A stretch of 64,000 nucleotides of DNA. Source: Pectobacterium actinidiae. GTDB lineage: Bacteria > Pseudomonadota > Gammaproteobacteria > Enterobacterales > Enterobacteriaceae. The notes under the pieces were generated by a model. That model was not told the origin of the DNA. It ran no database searches and saw nothing but the letters and a program-made list of their open reading frames with translations. Below, in pieces: positions 32,890 through 42,416 of the stretch (position 1 is its first letter; every line of letters begins with the position of its first letter). The stretch covers positions 3,844,001 through 3,908,000 of the forward strand of contig NZ_JRMH01000001.1 in NCBI RefSeq assembly GCF_000803315.1, read 5' to 3'. Both the position numbers and the translations under genes were made by a program.

Positions 32890-33054
32890 CTAGAGCCAAT
32901 GACGGTACTCGTCGTCAGACATGTCTTTCAGGTGCCACTGCGTCGCCTGTTGTAGTAATGCAACGCGCTGTTGGGCAGACATCCATCGCAACCACTTCGC
33001 TTGACAGGTCGATAAGTAGGTTCGATAGAACAGGTACAAACGGGAAATCGCCAT
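32890..33054 (-). CDS. sgrT: SgrT, glucose transport inhibitor peptide (54 residues)
   Basis: A peptide translated from the 5' part of SgrS that inhibits the glucose transporter PtsG. It starts MAISRLYLFYRTYLSTCQAK and keeps the family core WLRWMSAQQRVALLQQ, which aligns with WLRWLSVPQRLTMLEG of E. coli SgrT as I remember it. A very strong AGGAGGTG ribosome site precedes the ATG. At 54 residues it is longer than the 43 of E. coli, mainly through the C-terminal tail MSDDEYRHWL. It is below the usual length cut-off of automatic gene callers. Confidence 0.88.
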   Translation of the reverse strand: MAISRLYLFYRTYLSTCQAKWLRWMSAQQRVALLQQATQWHLKDMSDDEYRHWL

Positions 33055-33143
33055 AAGCCACCTCCTTTCTTTCCTTGTGAGAAAGTATCGACGTAATATA
33101 GGGAAAGATAAATTGATGACTTTAGTGCAGGGAGTTCCTCTTT

Positions 33144-34802
33144 ATGTCTTCCCCTCGATTGCAACAACAGTTCATCCGCCTGTGGCAACATTTTCAGGGA
33201 CAAACCACCGACACCACGCTGCAAGAGCTGACGGGCGTATTAAACTGCTCACGCCGCCATATCCGTTCGCTGCTGAATGCGATGCAGCAAGAGGGCTGGC
33301 TTATCTGGCAGGCTGAAGCAGGCAGAGGAAAACGCTCGCAGCTCTCCTTTGTGTATACCGGATTAGCGTTACAGCAGCAGCGCGCCGAAGATCTGCTGGA
33401 GCAGGATCGCATTGAGCAATTGGTGCAGTTGGTGGGTGATAAAGAAGCCGTGCGCCAGATGCTACTTGCCCACCTTGGGCGGAGCTTCCGACAAGGAAAG
33501 CATATTTTGCGCATCCTCTATTACCGGCCATTACGCAATTTACTGCCCGGATCGGCGCTACGACGTTCGGAAATGCATATTGCACGACAAATTTTCAGCG
33601 GGCTCACCAATATAAATGAGGAAAATGGGGAAATTAAACCCGACCTTGCTCATCATTGGCAGATGCTCTCTCCCCTGCACTGGCGCTTCTATCTGCGTCC
33701 AGCTATTCGCTTTCATCATGGACGAGAGCTCACGATGGACGATATCACCACGTCACTCTCTCGCCTTACCCCGCTTGCGCTTTTTTCTCATATTGAAGCC
33801 GTCACGTCACCGATGCCATTCGTGATCGACATCCAGCTAAACAGCCCGGATAAATGGCTACCGTGGCTATTAGGCAGCGTGCACGCCATGATTTTGCCGC
33901 AAGAGTGGCAAACGCTACCGGATTTTGCCCAACACCCCATTGGCACCGGCCCTTATGCTGTGGTGCGCAATAATAGTAATCAGTTGAAAATTCGCGCCTT
34001 CGATGATTATTTTGGCTATCGGGCGTTGATTGATGAGGTCAATATCTGGGTTCTGCCGGACGAACCGGAGGAAATGCCAGTATCCATTCAACTCCAGTCT
34101 GATAATTCTCGTCACGAACAACTGGAAAGCCGGATGGAAGAAGGCGGCTACTTCCTCCTGTTCGACAAACGTTCTTCGTTAACATCATGGCCAGAAGCTC
34201 AACAGTGGCTTAGACAGGTATTTAACCCTATCTCACTGCTCAGCCACGCCAATACCAGCAACCAGCGCGACTGGTCACCGGCCTATAGCCTGCTGCCACG
34301 CTGGCATCATCATCGACCTGATGTACCGCAATCTATTCCCCAAGGGTTAACCGAGGTCACGCTCACGTTCTATCAGGCACACCCTGAATACCGGATATTA
34401 AGCGAGATTATGCGCACACTGCTGGCACAGCATGGCGTCAAACTGCATGTCCAGACGGTTAGCTACGAAGATTGGCATCAGGGCAATGCCGAGAGCGATA
34501 TCTGGTTTGGCAGCCTGAATTGCTACCTGCCGCTCGAATTCTCCCTGTTCGCGATGCTCTACGAACTCCCGCTGCTACAACACTGTCTGGACGACGATCT
34601 GCTCGCCGATGCGCAACAGTGGCGCAATCACACGCTACCCATGGCAGAGTGGTGTGAAAAACTGATCGCAAGTGGTCAGTTGCATCCGCTGTTACATCAC
34701 TGGCTGCAACTTCAAGGCCAGCGCAGTATGCGCGGCGTCAGGATGAATATGTTGGGCTGGTTTGATTTTAAATCCGCCTGGTTTGCACCACCGGAACACT
34801 GA
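33144..34802 (+). CDS. sgrR: HTH-type transcriptional regulator SgrR
   Basis: Activator of sgrS under glucose-phosphate stress. The 552-residue protein has an N-terminal winged helix ([20 protein letters not shown], about residues 27-46), a linker, and a C-terminal domain of the family-5 solute-binding proteins thought to sense a small molecule. It shares long identical stretches with E. coli SgrR, such as [17 protein letters not shown] and the end [16 protein letters not shown]. It is divergent from sgrS across about 65 bases, where its own binding site should lie. Confidence 0.96.
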   Translation: MSSPRLQQQFIRLWQHFQGQTTDTTLQELTGVLNCSRRHIRSLLNAMQQEGWLIWQAEAGRGKRSQLSFVYTGLALQQQRAEDLLEQDRIEQLVQLVGDKEAVRQMLLAHLGRSFRQGKHILRILYYRPLRNLLPGSALRRSEMHIARQIFSGLTNINEENGEIKPDLAHHWQMLSPLHWRFYLRPAIRFHHGRELTMDDITTSLSRLTPLALFSHIEAVTSPMPFVIDIQLNSPDKWLPWLLGSVHAMILPQEWQTLPDFAQHPIGTGPYAVVRNNSNQLKIRAFDDYFGYRALIDEVNIWVLPDEPEEMPVSIQLQSDNSRHEQLESRMEEGGYFLLFDKRSSLTSWPEAQQWLRQVFNPISLLSHANTSNQRDWSPAYSLLPRWHHHRPDVPQSIPQGLTEVTLTFYQAHPEYRILSEIMRTLLAQHGVKLHVQTVSYEDWHQGNAESDIWFGSLNCYLPLEFSLFAMLYELPLLQHCLDDDLLADAQQWRNHTLPMAEWCEKLIASGQLHPLLHHWLQLQGQRSMRGVRMNMLGWFDFKSAWFAPPEH

Positions 34803-34841
34803 GAGCCTTTCGCTGCAAGGCTTTACCCTTTACAATGTGCC

Positions 34842-34927
34842 GTTCTCAACGGGGTGCGGAAAATTTTTCGCTGAGAAGATACCCGTCGAACCTGATCCGG
34901 TTAATACCGGCGAAGGGATTTGAGAGT
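34842..34927 (+). ncRNA. TPP riboswitch (THI element)
   Basis: The region has the conserved THI-box blocks in order: ACGGGGTGC, GCTGAGA, ATACCCGTCGAACCTGATC, GGTTAATACCGGCG and AAGGGA. The P1 stem is TCTCAA near 34844 with TTGAGAG at 34920-34926. It precedes thiBPQ, so thiamine pyrophosphate should lower expression of the thiamine transporter. A competing pairing with 34943-34955 is described in the findings. Confidence 0.95.
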
Positions 34928-34983
34928 GCGGCTTATTGCTGCCTCAAAATCCTTTGCCACCCTATGATTATCAGGAGTGCAAA

Positions 34984-36000
34984 GTGTTAAATCAATTACT
35001 ACACTGTTCAGCCACCGTGCTGAAAACCAGCCTGCCTTGCCTGTTACTGCTCTCTGCTTCGGCTTTCGCCAAGCCCGCGCTTACGGTTTATACCTATGAC
35101 TCATTCGCTTCCGAATGGGGTCCGGGCCCCGTCATCAAGACCGCGTTTGAAAAAGAGTGCGAGTGCGAACTGAATTTCGTCGCACTGGAAGACGGTGCCT
35201 CGCTGCTGAACCGTCTGCGTATGGAAGGCAAAAACAGCAAAGCGGACATCATTCTGGGGCTGGACAACAACCTGTTGCAGGCAGCAGAACAAACCGGCCT
35301 GTTTGCGCCACACGGTCAGGACACCCGCGCTGTCACGGTGCCGGGCGGCTGGAACAATAAGACGTTCGTTCCTTACGACTACGGCTATTTCGCGTTTGTG
35401 TATAACAAAGACACGCTGAAAAACCCGCCGAAAAGCCTGCATGAACTGGTGGACAGCAATGCACCGTGGAAAGTGATCTATCAGGATCCGCGCACCAGCA
35501 CGCCGGGACTGGGTCTGCTGTTATGGATGCAGAAAGTGTACGGCGACGACGCACCGCAAGCCTGGCAGAAGCTGGCGAAAAAAACCGTTACCGTCACCAA
35601 AGGTTGGAGCGAAGCCTATGGCCTGTTCCTGAAAGGGGAAGCCGATCTGGTGCTGAGCTACACCACCTCACCGGCCTATCACATCATTGAAGAAAAGAAA
35701 GACAACTACGCGGCGGCCACCTTTAGCGAAGGGCACTATCTGCAAATTGAAATCGCCGGGCAGTTGGCTTCCAGCAAAAATCCCGAACTGGCAAAACGCT
35801 TTATGCAGTTCATCCTGAGCCCAACCTTCCAGCAGGCGATTCCTACCACGAACTGGATGTATCCGGCGGTTAAAACCGACCTGCCCGCGGGCTTCGCGGC
35901 GCTCGCGGTTCCTGAGAAGGCCATGCAGTTCAGCGCTCAGGACGTTGCCGACCAACGGACGCAGTGGATTCAGGCATGGCAACGCGCCGTCAGCCACTGA
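34984..36000 (+). CDS. thiB: Thiamine/TPP ABC transporter, periplasmic binding protein
   Basis: Binds thiamine, thiamine phosphate and TPP in the periplasm and delivers them to ThiPQ. The frame is open from 34936, but I place the start at GTG 34984, preceded by AGGAG with six-base spacing; this gives 338 residues with a signal peptide (hydrophobic LPCLLLLSASAFA, cleavage before KPALTVYTYDSF). The mature part matches E. coli ThiB closely (WNNKTFVPYDYGYFAFVYN, YQDPRTSTPGLGLLLWM). It is under the TPP riboswitch. Confidence 0.95.
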   Translation: MLNQLLHCSATVLKTSLPCLLLLSASAFAKPALTVYTYDSFASEWGPGPVIKTAFEKECECELNFVALEDGASLLNRLRMEGKNSKADIILGLDNNLLQAAEQTGLFAPHGQDTRAVTVPGGWNNKTFVPYDYGYFAFVYNKDTLKNPPKSLHELVDSNAPWKVIYQDPRTSTPGLGLLLWMQKVYGDDAPQAWQKLAKKTVTVTKGWSEAYGLFLKGEADLVLSYTTSPAYHIIEEKKDNYAAATFSEGHYLQIEIAGQLASSKNPELAKRFMQFILSPTFQQAIPTTNWMYPAVKTDLPAGFAALAVPEKAMQFSAQDVADQRTQWIQAWQRAVSH

Positions 36001-37583
36001 TCGGCGGACGTCTGTGGCCAGGGCTGCTGGCCACAACGCTGTTAATTTCCGTTGCCGCCCTGGCTTTCGGTGCGCTGTGGCTACAGGCGCCCGAAAGCCA
36101 GTGGCGCACGCTATGGCATGACAGCTATCTCTGGCATGTCATTCGCTTTACCTTCTGGCAGGCCTTTCTTTCTGCGTTTTTCTCTACCGTTCCGGCCATT
36201 TTTCTCGCCAGAGCGCTGTATCGGCGGCGCTTTCCCGGTCACCGCTGGCTGCTGCGCCTGTGCGCGATGACGCTGGTGCTGCCCGTGCTGGTCGCCGTTT
36301 TTGGCCTGCTCAGCGTTTATGGTAGACAAGGCTGGCTGGCCTCTGCGCTGGGCTGGTTTGACCTGAAATACACGTTTTCGCCCTATGGATTGCAGGGCAT
36401 CCTGCTGGCGCATGTCTTCTTCAATCTACCGCTGGCGACGCGATTGCTGTTGCAGTCGTTAGAAGGCATCGCTACCGAGCAGCGTCAGTTGGCCACCAAT
36501 CTGGGCATGAACAGCTGGCAACATTTCCGCTTGCTGGAATGGCCCGCCCTGCGCCGACAGATTTTACCGACCGGCGCGCTGATTTTTATGCTCTGCTTTG
36601 CCAGCTTTGCGACGGTGCTGTCACTGGGCGGAGGCCCGCAGGCGACCACGATTGAGCTGGCTATCTATCAGGCATTAAGTTTTGATTACGATCCGGCACG
36701 CGCGGCGCTGCTGGCGTTAATTCAGATGATTTGCTGTCTGGGTTTAGTGCTGCTGAGCCAGCGGCTGGGACGCATTCTACCCGTAGGCAGTACACAACAG
36801 CTTGCCTGGCGTAATCCGCAGGATAGCGCCTTAAGCCGCCTCACCGATGGTCTGCTGATCGGTGCACTGTTACTGTTGGTCGTTCCCCCCTTGCTGGCCG
36901 TGGTGGTAGATGGCGTAAACCGATCGCTGGTTACCGTGCTGCAACAGCCCGTGCTCTGGCAAACGCTGTTTACCTCGCTGCGCATTGCCTTGGGCGCGGG
37001 GCTACTGTGTCTGGTGCTAACCATGATGTTGCTCTGGAGCAGCCGCGAGCTAAAATTACGCCAGAAACCACTCTACGGGCAGTTGATGAACCTGAGCGGT
37101 ATGCTCATCCTCGCGATGCCGGGCATTGTGCTGGCAACCGGCTTTTTCCTGCTGCTGAATAACAGCATCGGGCTACCGCAATCCCCTTACGCACTGGTGG
37201 TGTTCACCAACGCGCTAATGGCAATTCCCTACGCGATCAAAGTGTTGGAAAACCCGATGCTGGACGTTGCCGAACGCTACAACCGACTCTGCACGTCACT
37301 GGATATTCGCGGCTGGCAGCGACTGAGGTTGATCGAACTCGCCGCGCTAAAACAGCCGCTGGCGCAGGCGTTAGCTTTTGCCTGCGTGCTGTCGATTGGT
37401 GATTTCGGCGTCATCGCGCTGTTCGGTAATGAGCAGTTCCGCACGCTGCCGTTCTATTTGTACCAGCAAATTGGTTCCTATCGCAGCACCGACGGCGCGG
37501 TCACGGCGCTGCTGTTGATGCTGCTGTGCTTTATGTTATTTACCCTGATTGAGAAACTGGCAGGCCGTCATGATCGCGCTTGA
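35976..37583 (+). CDS. thiP: Thiamine/TPP ABC transporter permease
   Basis: Inner-membrane channel of the thiamine importer. The 535-residue protein starts [16 protein letters not shown], has about twelve membrane segments, and holds two copies of the permease EAA-type loop ([20 protein letters not shown] near residue 170 and [21 protein letters not shown] near residue 440). I take the ATG at 35976, four codons into the open frame, which overlaps the thiB end by 25 bases and fits the E. coli start. Confidence 0.96.
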   Translation: MATRRQPLIGGRLWPGLLATTLLISVAALAFGALWLQAPESQWRTLWHDSYLWHVIRFTFWQAFLSAFFSTVPAIFLARALYRRRFPGHRWLLRLCAMTLVLPVLVAVFGLLSVYGRQGWLASALGWFDLKYTFSPYGLQGILLAHVFFNLPLATRLLLQSLEGIATEQRQLATNLGMNSWQHFRLLEWPALRRQILPTGALIFMLCFASFATVLSLGGGPQATTIELAIYQALSFDYDPARAALLALIQMICCLGLVLLSQRLGRILPVGSTQQLAWRNPQDSALSRLTDGLLIGALLLLVVPPLLAVVVDGVNRSLVTVLQQPVLWQTLFTSLRIALGAGLLCLVLTMMLLWSSRELKLRQKPLYGQLMNLSGMLILAMPGIVLATGFFLLLNNSIGLPQSPYALVVFTNALMAIPYAIKVLENPMLDVAERYNRLCTSLDIRGWQRLRLIELAALKQPLAQALAFACVLSIGDFGVIALFGNEQFRTLPFYLYQQIGSYRSTDGAVTALLLMLLCFMLFTLIEKLAGRHDRA

Positions 37584-38280
37584 GAAATTGACCTACTTTT
37601 ATCAGCACTTGCCCATGCGTTTTGATTTTCACGTCAAACCGGGCGAGCGCATCGCTATCCTCGGCCCCAGCGGCGCAGGGAAAAGCACGCTGCTGAATCT
37701 GGTTGCGGGCTTCCTGATGGCAGACAGCGGGGAATTACGACTTAACGGCGAATCTCACCTCGAGACGGCTCCCGCTAAACGACCGGTTTCGATTCTGTTT
37801 CAGGAAAATAACCTGTTTCCTCATCTGACGATCGGGCAAAACATCGCACTGGGGTTACATCCCGGCCTGCGGCTTAGTGCAGAACAGCGCGAGACGTTAC
37901 GGCAGATTGCCGATCGGGTCGGCCTCGCCGATCTTCTGGATCGTCTACCTTCACAGGTTTCTGGCGGGCAGCGTCAGCGGGCAGCATTGGCACGCTGTCT
38001 GGTGCGTCATCAGCCGATTCTGCTATTGGATGAACCGTTCTCGGCACTCGATCCCGCGCTGCGTCAGGAGATGCTCGATCTGGTTGAAAGTGTGTGTCAG
38101 GAGCGTCAATTCACGCTGTTGATGGTGTCCCACAATCTGGATGATGCCATGCGGATCGCAAAACGTACGGTGCTGATCGTGGACGGGCAGATTTATTATG
38201 ACGGGCCGACTCAGGCGCTACAGGATGGCAGCGCCGACGCGGCCGCCATCCTGGGAATTTCACGTCCGTCTTCGGATTGA
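37570..38280 (+). CDS. thiQ: Thiamine/TPP ABC transporter ATP-binding protein
   Basis: ATPase that powers ThiBP. The 236-residue protein has Walker [10 protein letters not shown] near residue 33, the Q loop [11 protein letters not shown], the ABC signature [14 protein letters not shown], Walker [13 protein letters not shown] and the switch His in VSHNLDDA. The ATG at 37570 lies inside the thiP end (14-base overlap). It converges on the GH43 gene with only four bases between stop codons and no visible terminator. Confidence 0.96.
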   Translation: MIALEKLTYFYQHLPMRFDFHVKPGERIAILGPSGAGKSTLLNLVAGFLMADSGELRLNGESHLETAPAKRPVSILFQENNLFPHLTIGQNIALGLHPGLRLSAEQRETLRQIADRVGLADLLDRLPSQVSGGQRQRAALARCLVRHQPILLLDEPFSALDPALRQEMLDLVESVCQERQFTLLMVSHNLDDAMRIAKRTVLIVDGQIYYDGPTQALQDGSADAAAILGISRPSSD

Positions 38281-38284
38281 AGAA

Positions 38285-39907
38285 TTAAGGCAACGCCTGA
38301 TAGCGCAGGTTGCTGAACGTAACCTCGCCCTCGCCCGACGCATACAACGCGGGTCGTAAGCTGAGGAAGTCATAAGCCACATTGTGGTGGTAACCGGAGA
38401 CTTCCATCTGTACCGGGTATTTCTTCCACGGCTCCTGATCCGAGGTGCGAGTGTAGAACGTCACAATATGGCGATCGTTTTTCATCCGAATCTGCACCTC
38501 ATTGCCCGTAACATGCGGCAGTTTCTTTTCCGCCCTTTCCAGCCCGTAGCGTTGCATGATGGTGCCGTCCTGATTAAACGACAGCCCGACGTATAGCTTC
38601 GCGTTATAGAACAGCAGCAACCCTGCCTGTGCGCCAGAGGCAAAATTTGCCGTGACTTCAATCTGGTAAGCCTGATCGCCAGGGATCATCGTCAGCGGCG
38701 CGCTGTCCTTCGGCGACGTGCCTTTTGCCTTCAAGTGCAGCTTGCCGTCGCTAAGCGTGACCCGCTTCAGCTCCTCCGCATTAGCACGATAGAAATGCCA
38801 GCGAGCCGGAAATTTCTCGTCGGTAAAGCTATCAGACCAGCCAATGCCGTGAGGCACCGCCTCGCCCCCTTCCGGTTTGCGAATCGGTTTACCGGTATCG
38901 AATCCGGCGGACGTAAACCAGCCATCATCACCCCAAACGATCGGCTCCAACATCGCCTGACGCCCCAGTGTCATAAAGCCGTTTTCATAGCCGTGGTACA
39001 CCATGTACCAATTTTTATCCGGCCCTTCGATCAGCGTGGCATGGCCGCGCGACCACCATTTCTCTGAACGATCCTGCGTACGGATGATCGGGTTATGCGG
39101 CGAGTTTTCCCACGGTCCGTTGATCGATTTGGAGCGCGCGGCAATCACCATGTGTCCGGTCGGTGGCCCCGCCGTTCCACCTTCCGCCAGCACCATGTAG
39201 AAGTAGTCACCGTGGCGCAGCATCTTAGGCCCTTCCTGCGAGAAGCTTTCCACATCCCACTCTTCCGGGTACTGCCATCCCTGATAGACCACCGCCATTT
39301 CACCGACCGTCGATAGCCCGTCGTCCGTTAATTGCACGCGGTTGCCGCCCGACATAAAGATGTAACGCTTACCATCCTCTCCTACCACATGGCCAGGATC
39401 GCTAGCCGGATTTTTCAAACCGGTATCTTTCGGCGGCGTCCACGGTCCATGAATATCATCGGCGGTAATCACATACAGCGTTTTCTTTTTTGTTCCTTTG
39501 GCGTCGATAATCCGATTCGTGGTGAAGTAGATATAGTATTTGTCGTTGTGCTTCACCAAATCCGGTGCCCAAATCGCGTCAACAGGTGTTGTAATCGCCG
39601 GGCCCAGCGGCTCCCAATTCACTAAATCGCGCGAGTGCCAAATCAGCAGTCCGGGGATATCGTCAAATGACGAGAACGTCATGTAGTAATCTTCCCCATC
39701 CTTGATAATCGTGGGGTCCGGATGATCGCCCGCAATAATCGGATTGAGATAACAGCCATTGCCCAAATCCGCCTGACGCTGCTGCTCAATACCCCGCATC
39801 CATTCGTTGGCGGGGCCAGCCTGACAGGCCATCGTCTGGCCGATCCCCATTGCCATCAGTAAGATACCGCTCAATACGCCTTTCCCCACCACTCGGGACA
39901 CGCCCAT
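38285..39907 (-). CDS. Secreted glycoside hydrolase family 43 protein
   Basis: A probable arabinan- or xylan-acting enzyme for plant cell walls. The 540-residue product has a signal peptide (hydrophobic to about residue 27, ending QTMAC), then a GH43 five-bladed propeller with the expected catalytic residues: Asp64 in DHPDPT as base, Asp116 in IWAPDL, and Glu225 in SQEGPK as acid. From about residue 355 there is a concanavalin-like domain of the GH43 C-terminal type (SDSFTDEKFPARWHFYR). Exact substrate cannot be told; xylosidase and arabinosidase are both possible. A CRP-like site lies upstream. Confidence 0.88.
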   Translation of the reverse strand: MGVSRVVGKGVLSGILLMAMGIGQTMACQAGPANEWMRGIEQQRQADLGNGCYLNPIIAGDHPDPTIIKDGEDYYMTFSSFDDIPGLLIWHSRDLVNWEPLGPAITTPVDAIWAPDLVKHNDKYYIYFTTNRIIDAKGTKKKTLYVITADDIHGPWTPPKDTGLKNPASDPGHVVGEDGKRYIFMSGGNRVQLTDDGLSTVGEMAVVYQGWQYPEEWDVESFSQEGPKMLRHGDYFYMVLAEGGTAGPPTGHMVIAARSKSINGPWENSPHNPIIRTQDRSEKWWSRGHATLIEGPDKNWYMVYHGYENGFMTLGRQAMLEPIVWGDDGWFTSAGFDTGKPIRKPEGGEAVPHGIGWSDSFTDEKFPARWHFYRANAEELKRVTLSDGKLHLKAKGTSPKDSAPLTMIPGDQAYQIEVTANFASGAQAGLLLFYNAKLYVGLSFNQDGTIMQRYGLERAEKKLPHVTGNEVQIRMKNDRHIVTFYTRTSDQEPWKKYPVQMEVSGYHHNVAYDFLSLRPALYASGEGEVTFSNLRYQALP

Positions 39908-40190
39908 TTATCACCATCCACTATCTCAATGATTATTTTATAATTTATAACATTGAAACGCCGTTCCAATTGTGAAAAAAGTCACGATTCTTGGGTTGTG
40001 TGGCGAAAAATCAAGCGGCAAGAACGCCGTAAAGTTTTCAATATACTGTGACCAATTCGACATATTCAGTTTTTATACCTTGTAGGTATTGTGTCTTTTT
40101 ATACTGCTGTGCTTATATGGATTGAAGATTGAATAACTCATTCGAACACAACACTCGACCATCAATAACTCGAACATAAATAGGATTCCC
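39908..40190. other. Divergent control region between the GH43 gene and ivbL-ilvBN
   Basis: About 280 bases of AT-rich DNA that must hold both promoters. The CRP-like site at 39971-39986 is the only clear motif. Possible -10 elements (TATACT near 40100, TTATAT near 40113) exist for ilvBN, but no convincing -35 pairs with them. Confidence 0.55.
39971..39986. promoter_or_regulatory. Probable CRP binding site
   Basis: TGTGA, six bases, TCACG: one mismatch to the CRP consensus TGTGA-N6-TCACA. It lies 64 bases before the GH43 start codon, a usual distance for activation, and about 220 bases before ivbL. Confidence 0.55.
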
Positions 40191-40289
40191 GTGACACACT
40201 ACGCTTCTTCCACTTCAGCACTACTACACACCGCGCATGTTGACGCGGTCGTCGTCGTGCGCGTGGTCGTCGTCGGCAGCGCGCCGTAA
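40191..40289 (+). CDS. ivbL: ilvBN leader peptide IvbL (32 residues)
   Basis: Translated attenuator leader rich in valine. The frame runs from GTG at 40191 to TAA at 40287-40289 and ends AVVVVRVVVVGSAP, the same arrangement as the E. coli leader (VVVVRVVVVVGNAP from memory) and the same length of 32 residues. Eight valine codons surround one Arg, mostly GUC. An AGGA site lies six bases upstream. Shortage of valyl-tRNA should stall the ribosome here and relieve the terminator that follows. Confidence 0.93.
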   Translation: MTHYASSTSALLHTAHVDAVVVVRVVVVGSAP

Positions 40290-40312
40290 CGGGTTCCGAA
40301 TCGAAGATTCTC

Positions 40313-40350
40313 AAACCCCGCCGGCGCAAGCCGAGCGGGGTTTCTTATTT
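40313..40350 (+). terminator. ilvBN attenuator terminator
   Basis: Outer stem AAACCCCGC (40313-40321) with GCGGGGTTT (40335-40343), inner stem CGGC/GCCG around GCAA, one bulged A, followed by TTTCTTATTT. It lies 24 bases after the ivbL stop and about 50 bases before ilvB. Confidence 0.9.
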
Positions 40351-40399
40351 CTACCCTCCCCGTTCCGACACCGCACCGGCCCTGATGAAGGATGTAAAC

Positions 40400-42064
40400 A
40401 TGCGTTATACAGGCGCTCAGTTAATTGTTCGGCTGCTCGAACAGCAGGGCATCACTACCGTAGCGGGCATTCCCGGCGGTGCAGCTCTGCCGTTATATGA
40501 TGCATTGGGTCAAAGTAAGACGATTCGCCACGTTCTGGCTCGCCACGAGCAAGGCGCGGGATTTATGGCACAAGGCATGGCGCGTGCCAACGGGCGCGCT
40601 GCGGTTTGTATGGCTTCCAGCGGTCCGGGGGCGACCAATCTGATCACCGCCATCGCCGATGCCAAACTGGATTCGATCCCGCTGGTATGTATCACCGGTC
40701 AGGTGCCTTCCAGCATGATCGGTACCGATGCGTTTCAGGAAGTCGATACCTACGGCATTTCTATTCCCGTCACCAAGCATAACTATCTGGTTCGCGACAT
40801 CAACGAACTGCCGCGCGTGATCCCTGAAGCTTTTCGTATTGCGCAGTCGGGTCGTCCCGGCCCGGTATGGATCGATATTCCAAAAGATATCCAGAACGCG
40901 ACCATTGAGCTGAGCGAGCTGCCAGGCGTCTTTCCTCTCGATACGCCACCCGCCATCGCCCATCAGGAAATCGAACGTGCTGCGGCCATGATTAACGCGG
41001 CTCAGCGACCGGTGCTCTATCTCGGTGGCGGAATTATTAGCGGTGCCGCGCACGAACAGGCGGTTCAATTGGCGGAACGTTCCAGCCTGCCAACCACCAT
41101 GACGCTGATGGCGCTGGGTACGATGCCTGTCGATCATCCCCTGTCGCTCGGTATGCTGGGCATGCACGCCGCACGATCAACCAATCTGATCTTACAGCAG
41201 GCAGATTTGTTAATTGTGCTGGGTGCGCGTTTTGACGATCGCGCGATTGGTAAAGCGGAGCAGTTTTGCCCGAATGCCAGCATCATTCACATCGATATCG
41301 ATCCCGCCGAACTGGGCAAGATCCGCCAGCCACATGTCGCGATCAACGCAGATGTCGCACAAGCGCTGGATCAGTTACTGCCACATATTGCGCCGCAGCA
41401 GCGTGACGTATGGCGAGAAACCGTCCGTAGGCTGCAACAGGAATTTCCGTTCAGCATGCCGGGCGCTGACGATCCATTGAGCCATTATGGTCTGGTTCAG
41501 GCCACGGCACAGGCGCTGACGGATGATGCCATCATCACGACCGATGTCGGCCAGCATCAGATGTGGGTCGCGCAGTCTTATCCGCTGCGTCGTCCACGCC
41601 AATGGCTGACATCTGGTGGATTTGGGACAATGGGCTTTGGCCTGCCAGCGGCAATTGGCGCGGCGCTGGCTGAACCGGATCGCACCGTGGTGTGTTTCTC
41701 GGGTGATGGCAGCCTGATGATGAATATTCAGGAAATGGCGACCGCGGCAGAAGAAGGACTTAACGTAAAAATTGTCCTGATGAACAATCAGTCTCTTGGT
41801 CTGGTTCACCAGCAACAGGATATGTTTTTCCAACAGCGCATCTTCGCGGCCGATTACCGCTACAGCACGAATTTTCTCGCGATTGCCGCAGGCTTCGGCT
41901 TTGCAACCTGCGATCTGAACGCCGCCGCCGATCCACAGGCCGCGCTGCAAGAGGCACTCAACCAACCGGGTCCGGCGCTGATCCACGTACTTATTGACGC
42001 CAATGAAAAAGTTTTACCTATCGTGCCACCGGGCGCCGCGAACATCGATATGATCGGAGATTAA
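40400..42064 (+). CDS. ilvB: Acetolactate synthase I large subunit
   Basis: Catalytic subunit of the second acetolactate synthase in this window. The 554-residue protein starts [20 protein letters not shown] and has the catalytic-Glu segment [32 protein letters not shown] and the ThDP/Mg motif [17 protein letters not shown]. An ATG at 40385 is in frame, but AAGGA seven bases before 40400 favours the shorter start. It is closer to E. coli IlvB than to IlvI, for example in [20 protein letters not shown]. Expression is under the ivbL attenuator. Confidence 0.95.
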   Translation: MRYTGAQLIVRLLEQQGITTVAGIPGGAALPLYDALGQSKTIRHVLARHEQGAGFMAQGMARANGRAAVCMASSGPGATNLITAIADAKLDSIPLVCITGQVPSSMIGTDAFQEVDTYGISIPVTKHNYLVRDINELPRVIPEAFRIAQSGRPGPVWIDIPKDIQNATIELSELPGVFPLDTPPAIAHQEIERAAAMINAAQRPVLYLGGGIISGAAHEQAVQLAERSSLPTTMTLMALGTMPVDHPLSLGMLGMHAARSTNLILQQADLLIVLGARFDDRAIGKAEQFCPNASIIHIDIDPAELGKIRQPHVAINADVAQALDQLLPHIAPQQRDVWRETVRRLQQEFPFSMPGADDPLSHYGLVQATAQALTDDAIITTDVGQHQMWVAQSYPLRRPRQWLTSGGFGTMGFGLPAAIGAALAEPDRTVVCFSGDGSLMMNIQEMATAAEEGLNVKIVLMNNQSLGLVHQQQDMFFQQRIFAADYRYSTNFLAIAAGFGFATCDLNAAADPQAALQEALNQPGPALIHVLIDANEKVLPIVPPGAANIDMIGD

Positions 42065-42381
42065 TGACTATGTCAACTCAACTAACTTCGCCAACGCAAT
42101 CAACGTCAAATCAGGTCACGCTGGAACTCTCGGTGCGCAACCACCCCGGCGTGATGTCACACGTTTGTGGCCTGTTTGCCCGTCGGGCATTTAACGTGGA
42201 AGGCATTCTGTGTATGCCGCTGGCAAATGGCGAGGAAAGCCGGATCTGGCTACTGGTCAAAGATGACCAGCGGCTACAGCAAATGATCAGTCAGGTGGAA
42301 AAACTGGAGGATGTCCTTCAGGTACGCCGTCACGGTGAAGAAATGCGTATTTTCGAGCAGGTCGCCGAGTTCTACTGCTAA
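42064..42381 (+). CDS. ilvN: Acetolactate synthase I small subunit
   Basis: ACT-domain regulatory subunit that makes IlvB sensitive to valine. The 105-residue protein has a Thr/Ser/Gln-rich lead of about 15 residues, then [20 protein letters not shown] and [16 protein letters not shown] of the ACT domain, as in E. coli IlvN. The ATG at 42064 overlaps the ilvB TAA by one base; a second ATG at 42070 is possible, as GGAG sits four and ten bases before them. Confidence 0.95.
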   Translation: MTMSTQLTSPTQSTSNQVTLELSVRNHPGVMSHVCGLFARRAFNVEGILCMPLANGEESRIWLLVKDDQRLQQMISQVEKLEDVLQVRRHGEEMRIFEQVAEFYC

Positions 42382-42388
42382 GTGGCTT

Positions 42389-42407
42389 GGCCGGGTCTTT
42401 CCCGGCC
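42389..42407 (+). terminator. Hairpin after ilvN, weak terminator candidate
   Basis: A 7-bp GC-rich stem (GGCCGGG with CCCGGCC, loop TCTTT) eight bases after the ilvN stop. The following bases TGCCCAACATTAT are not T-rich, so termination may be weak or depend on Rho. Confidence 0.45.
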
Positions 42408-42416
42408 TGCCCAACA

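Larger units (their letters stand above)
32818..33077 (-). ncRNA. sgrS: SgrS small RNA (glucose-phosphate stress), also encoding SgrT
   Basis: Hfq-dependent RNA that pairs with ptsG mRNA and stops glucose uptake when sugar phosphates build up; SgrR activates it. It is divergent from sgrR as in E. coli. From 5' to 3' it carries the SgrT frame, the conserved CUGAGUA of the pairing region (complement of 32863-32869), a small hairpin (GGTG...CACC, 32847-32860) and a terminator with eight U. This end order matches E. coli SgrS. The 5' end is estimated from a possible -10 (GATACT, complement of 33084-33089) and could be off by several bases. Confidence 0.87.

Noticed and set aside
32928..33224. 98-codon minus-strand frame across sgrS
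   Set aside because: The frame that matches SgrT is another one (32890-33054) with the strong ribosome site; this one overlaps sgrR and has no support.
34936..34983. TTG start of thiB directly after the riboswitch
   Set aside because: It would put a non-signal-peptide lead on ThiB; the GTG at 34984 has AGGAG and a proper signal sequence.
40493..41167. Minus-strand open frame of 224 codons inside ilvB
   Set aside because: Complementary shadow of a strongly conserved coding sequence; no ribosome site.
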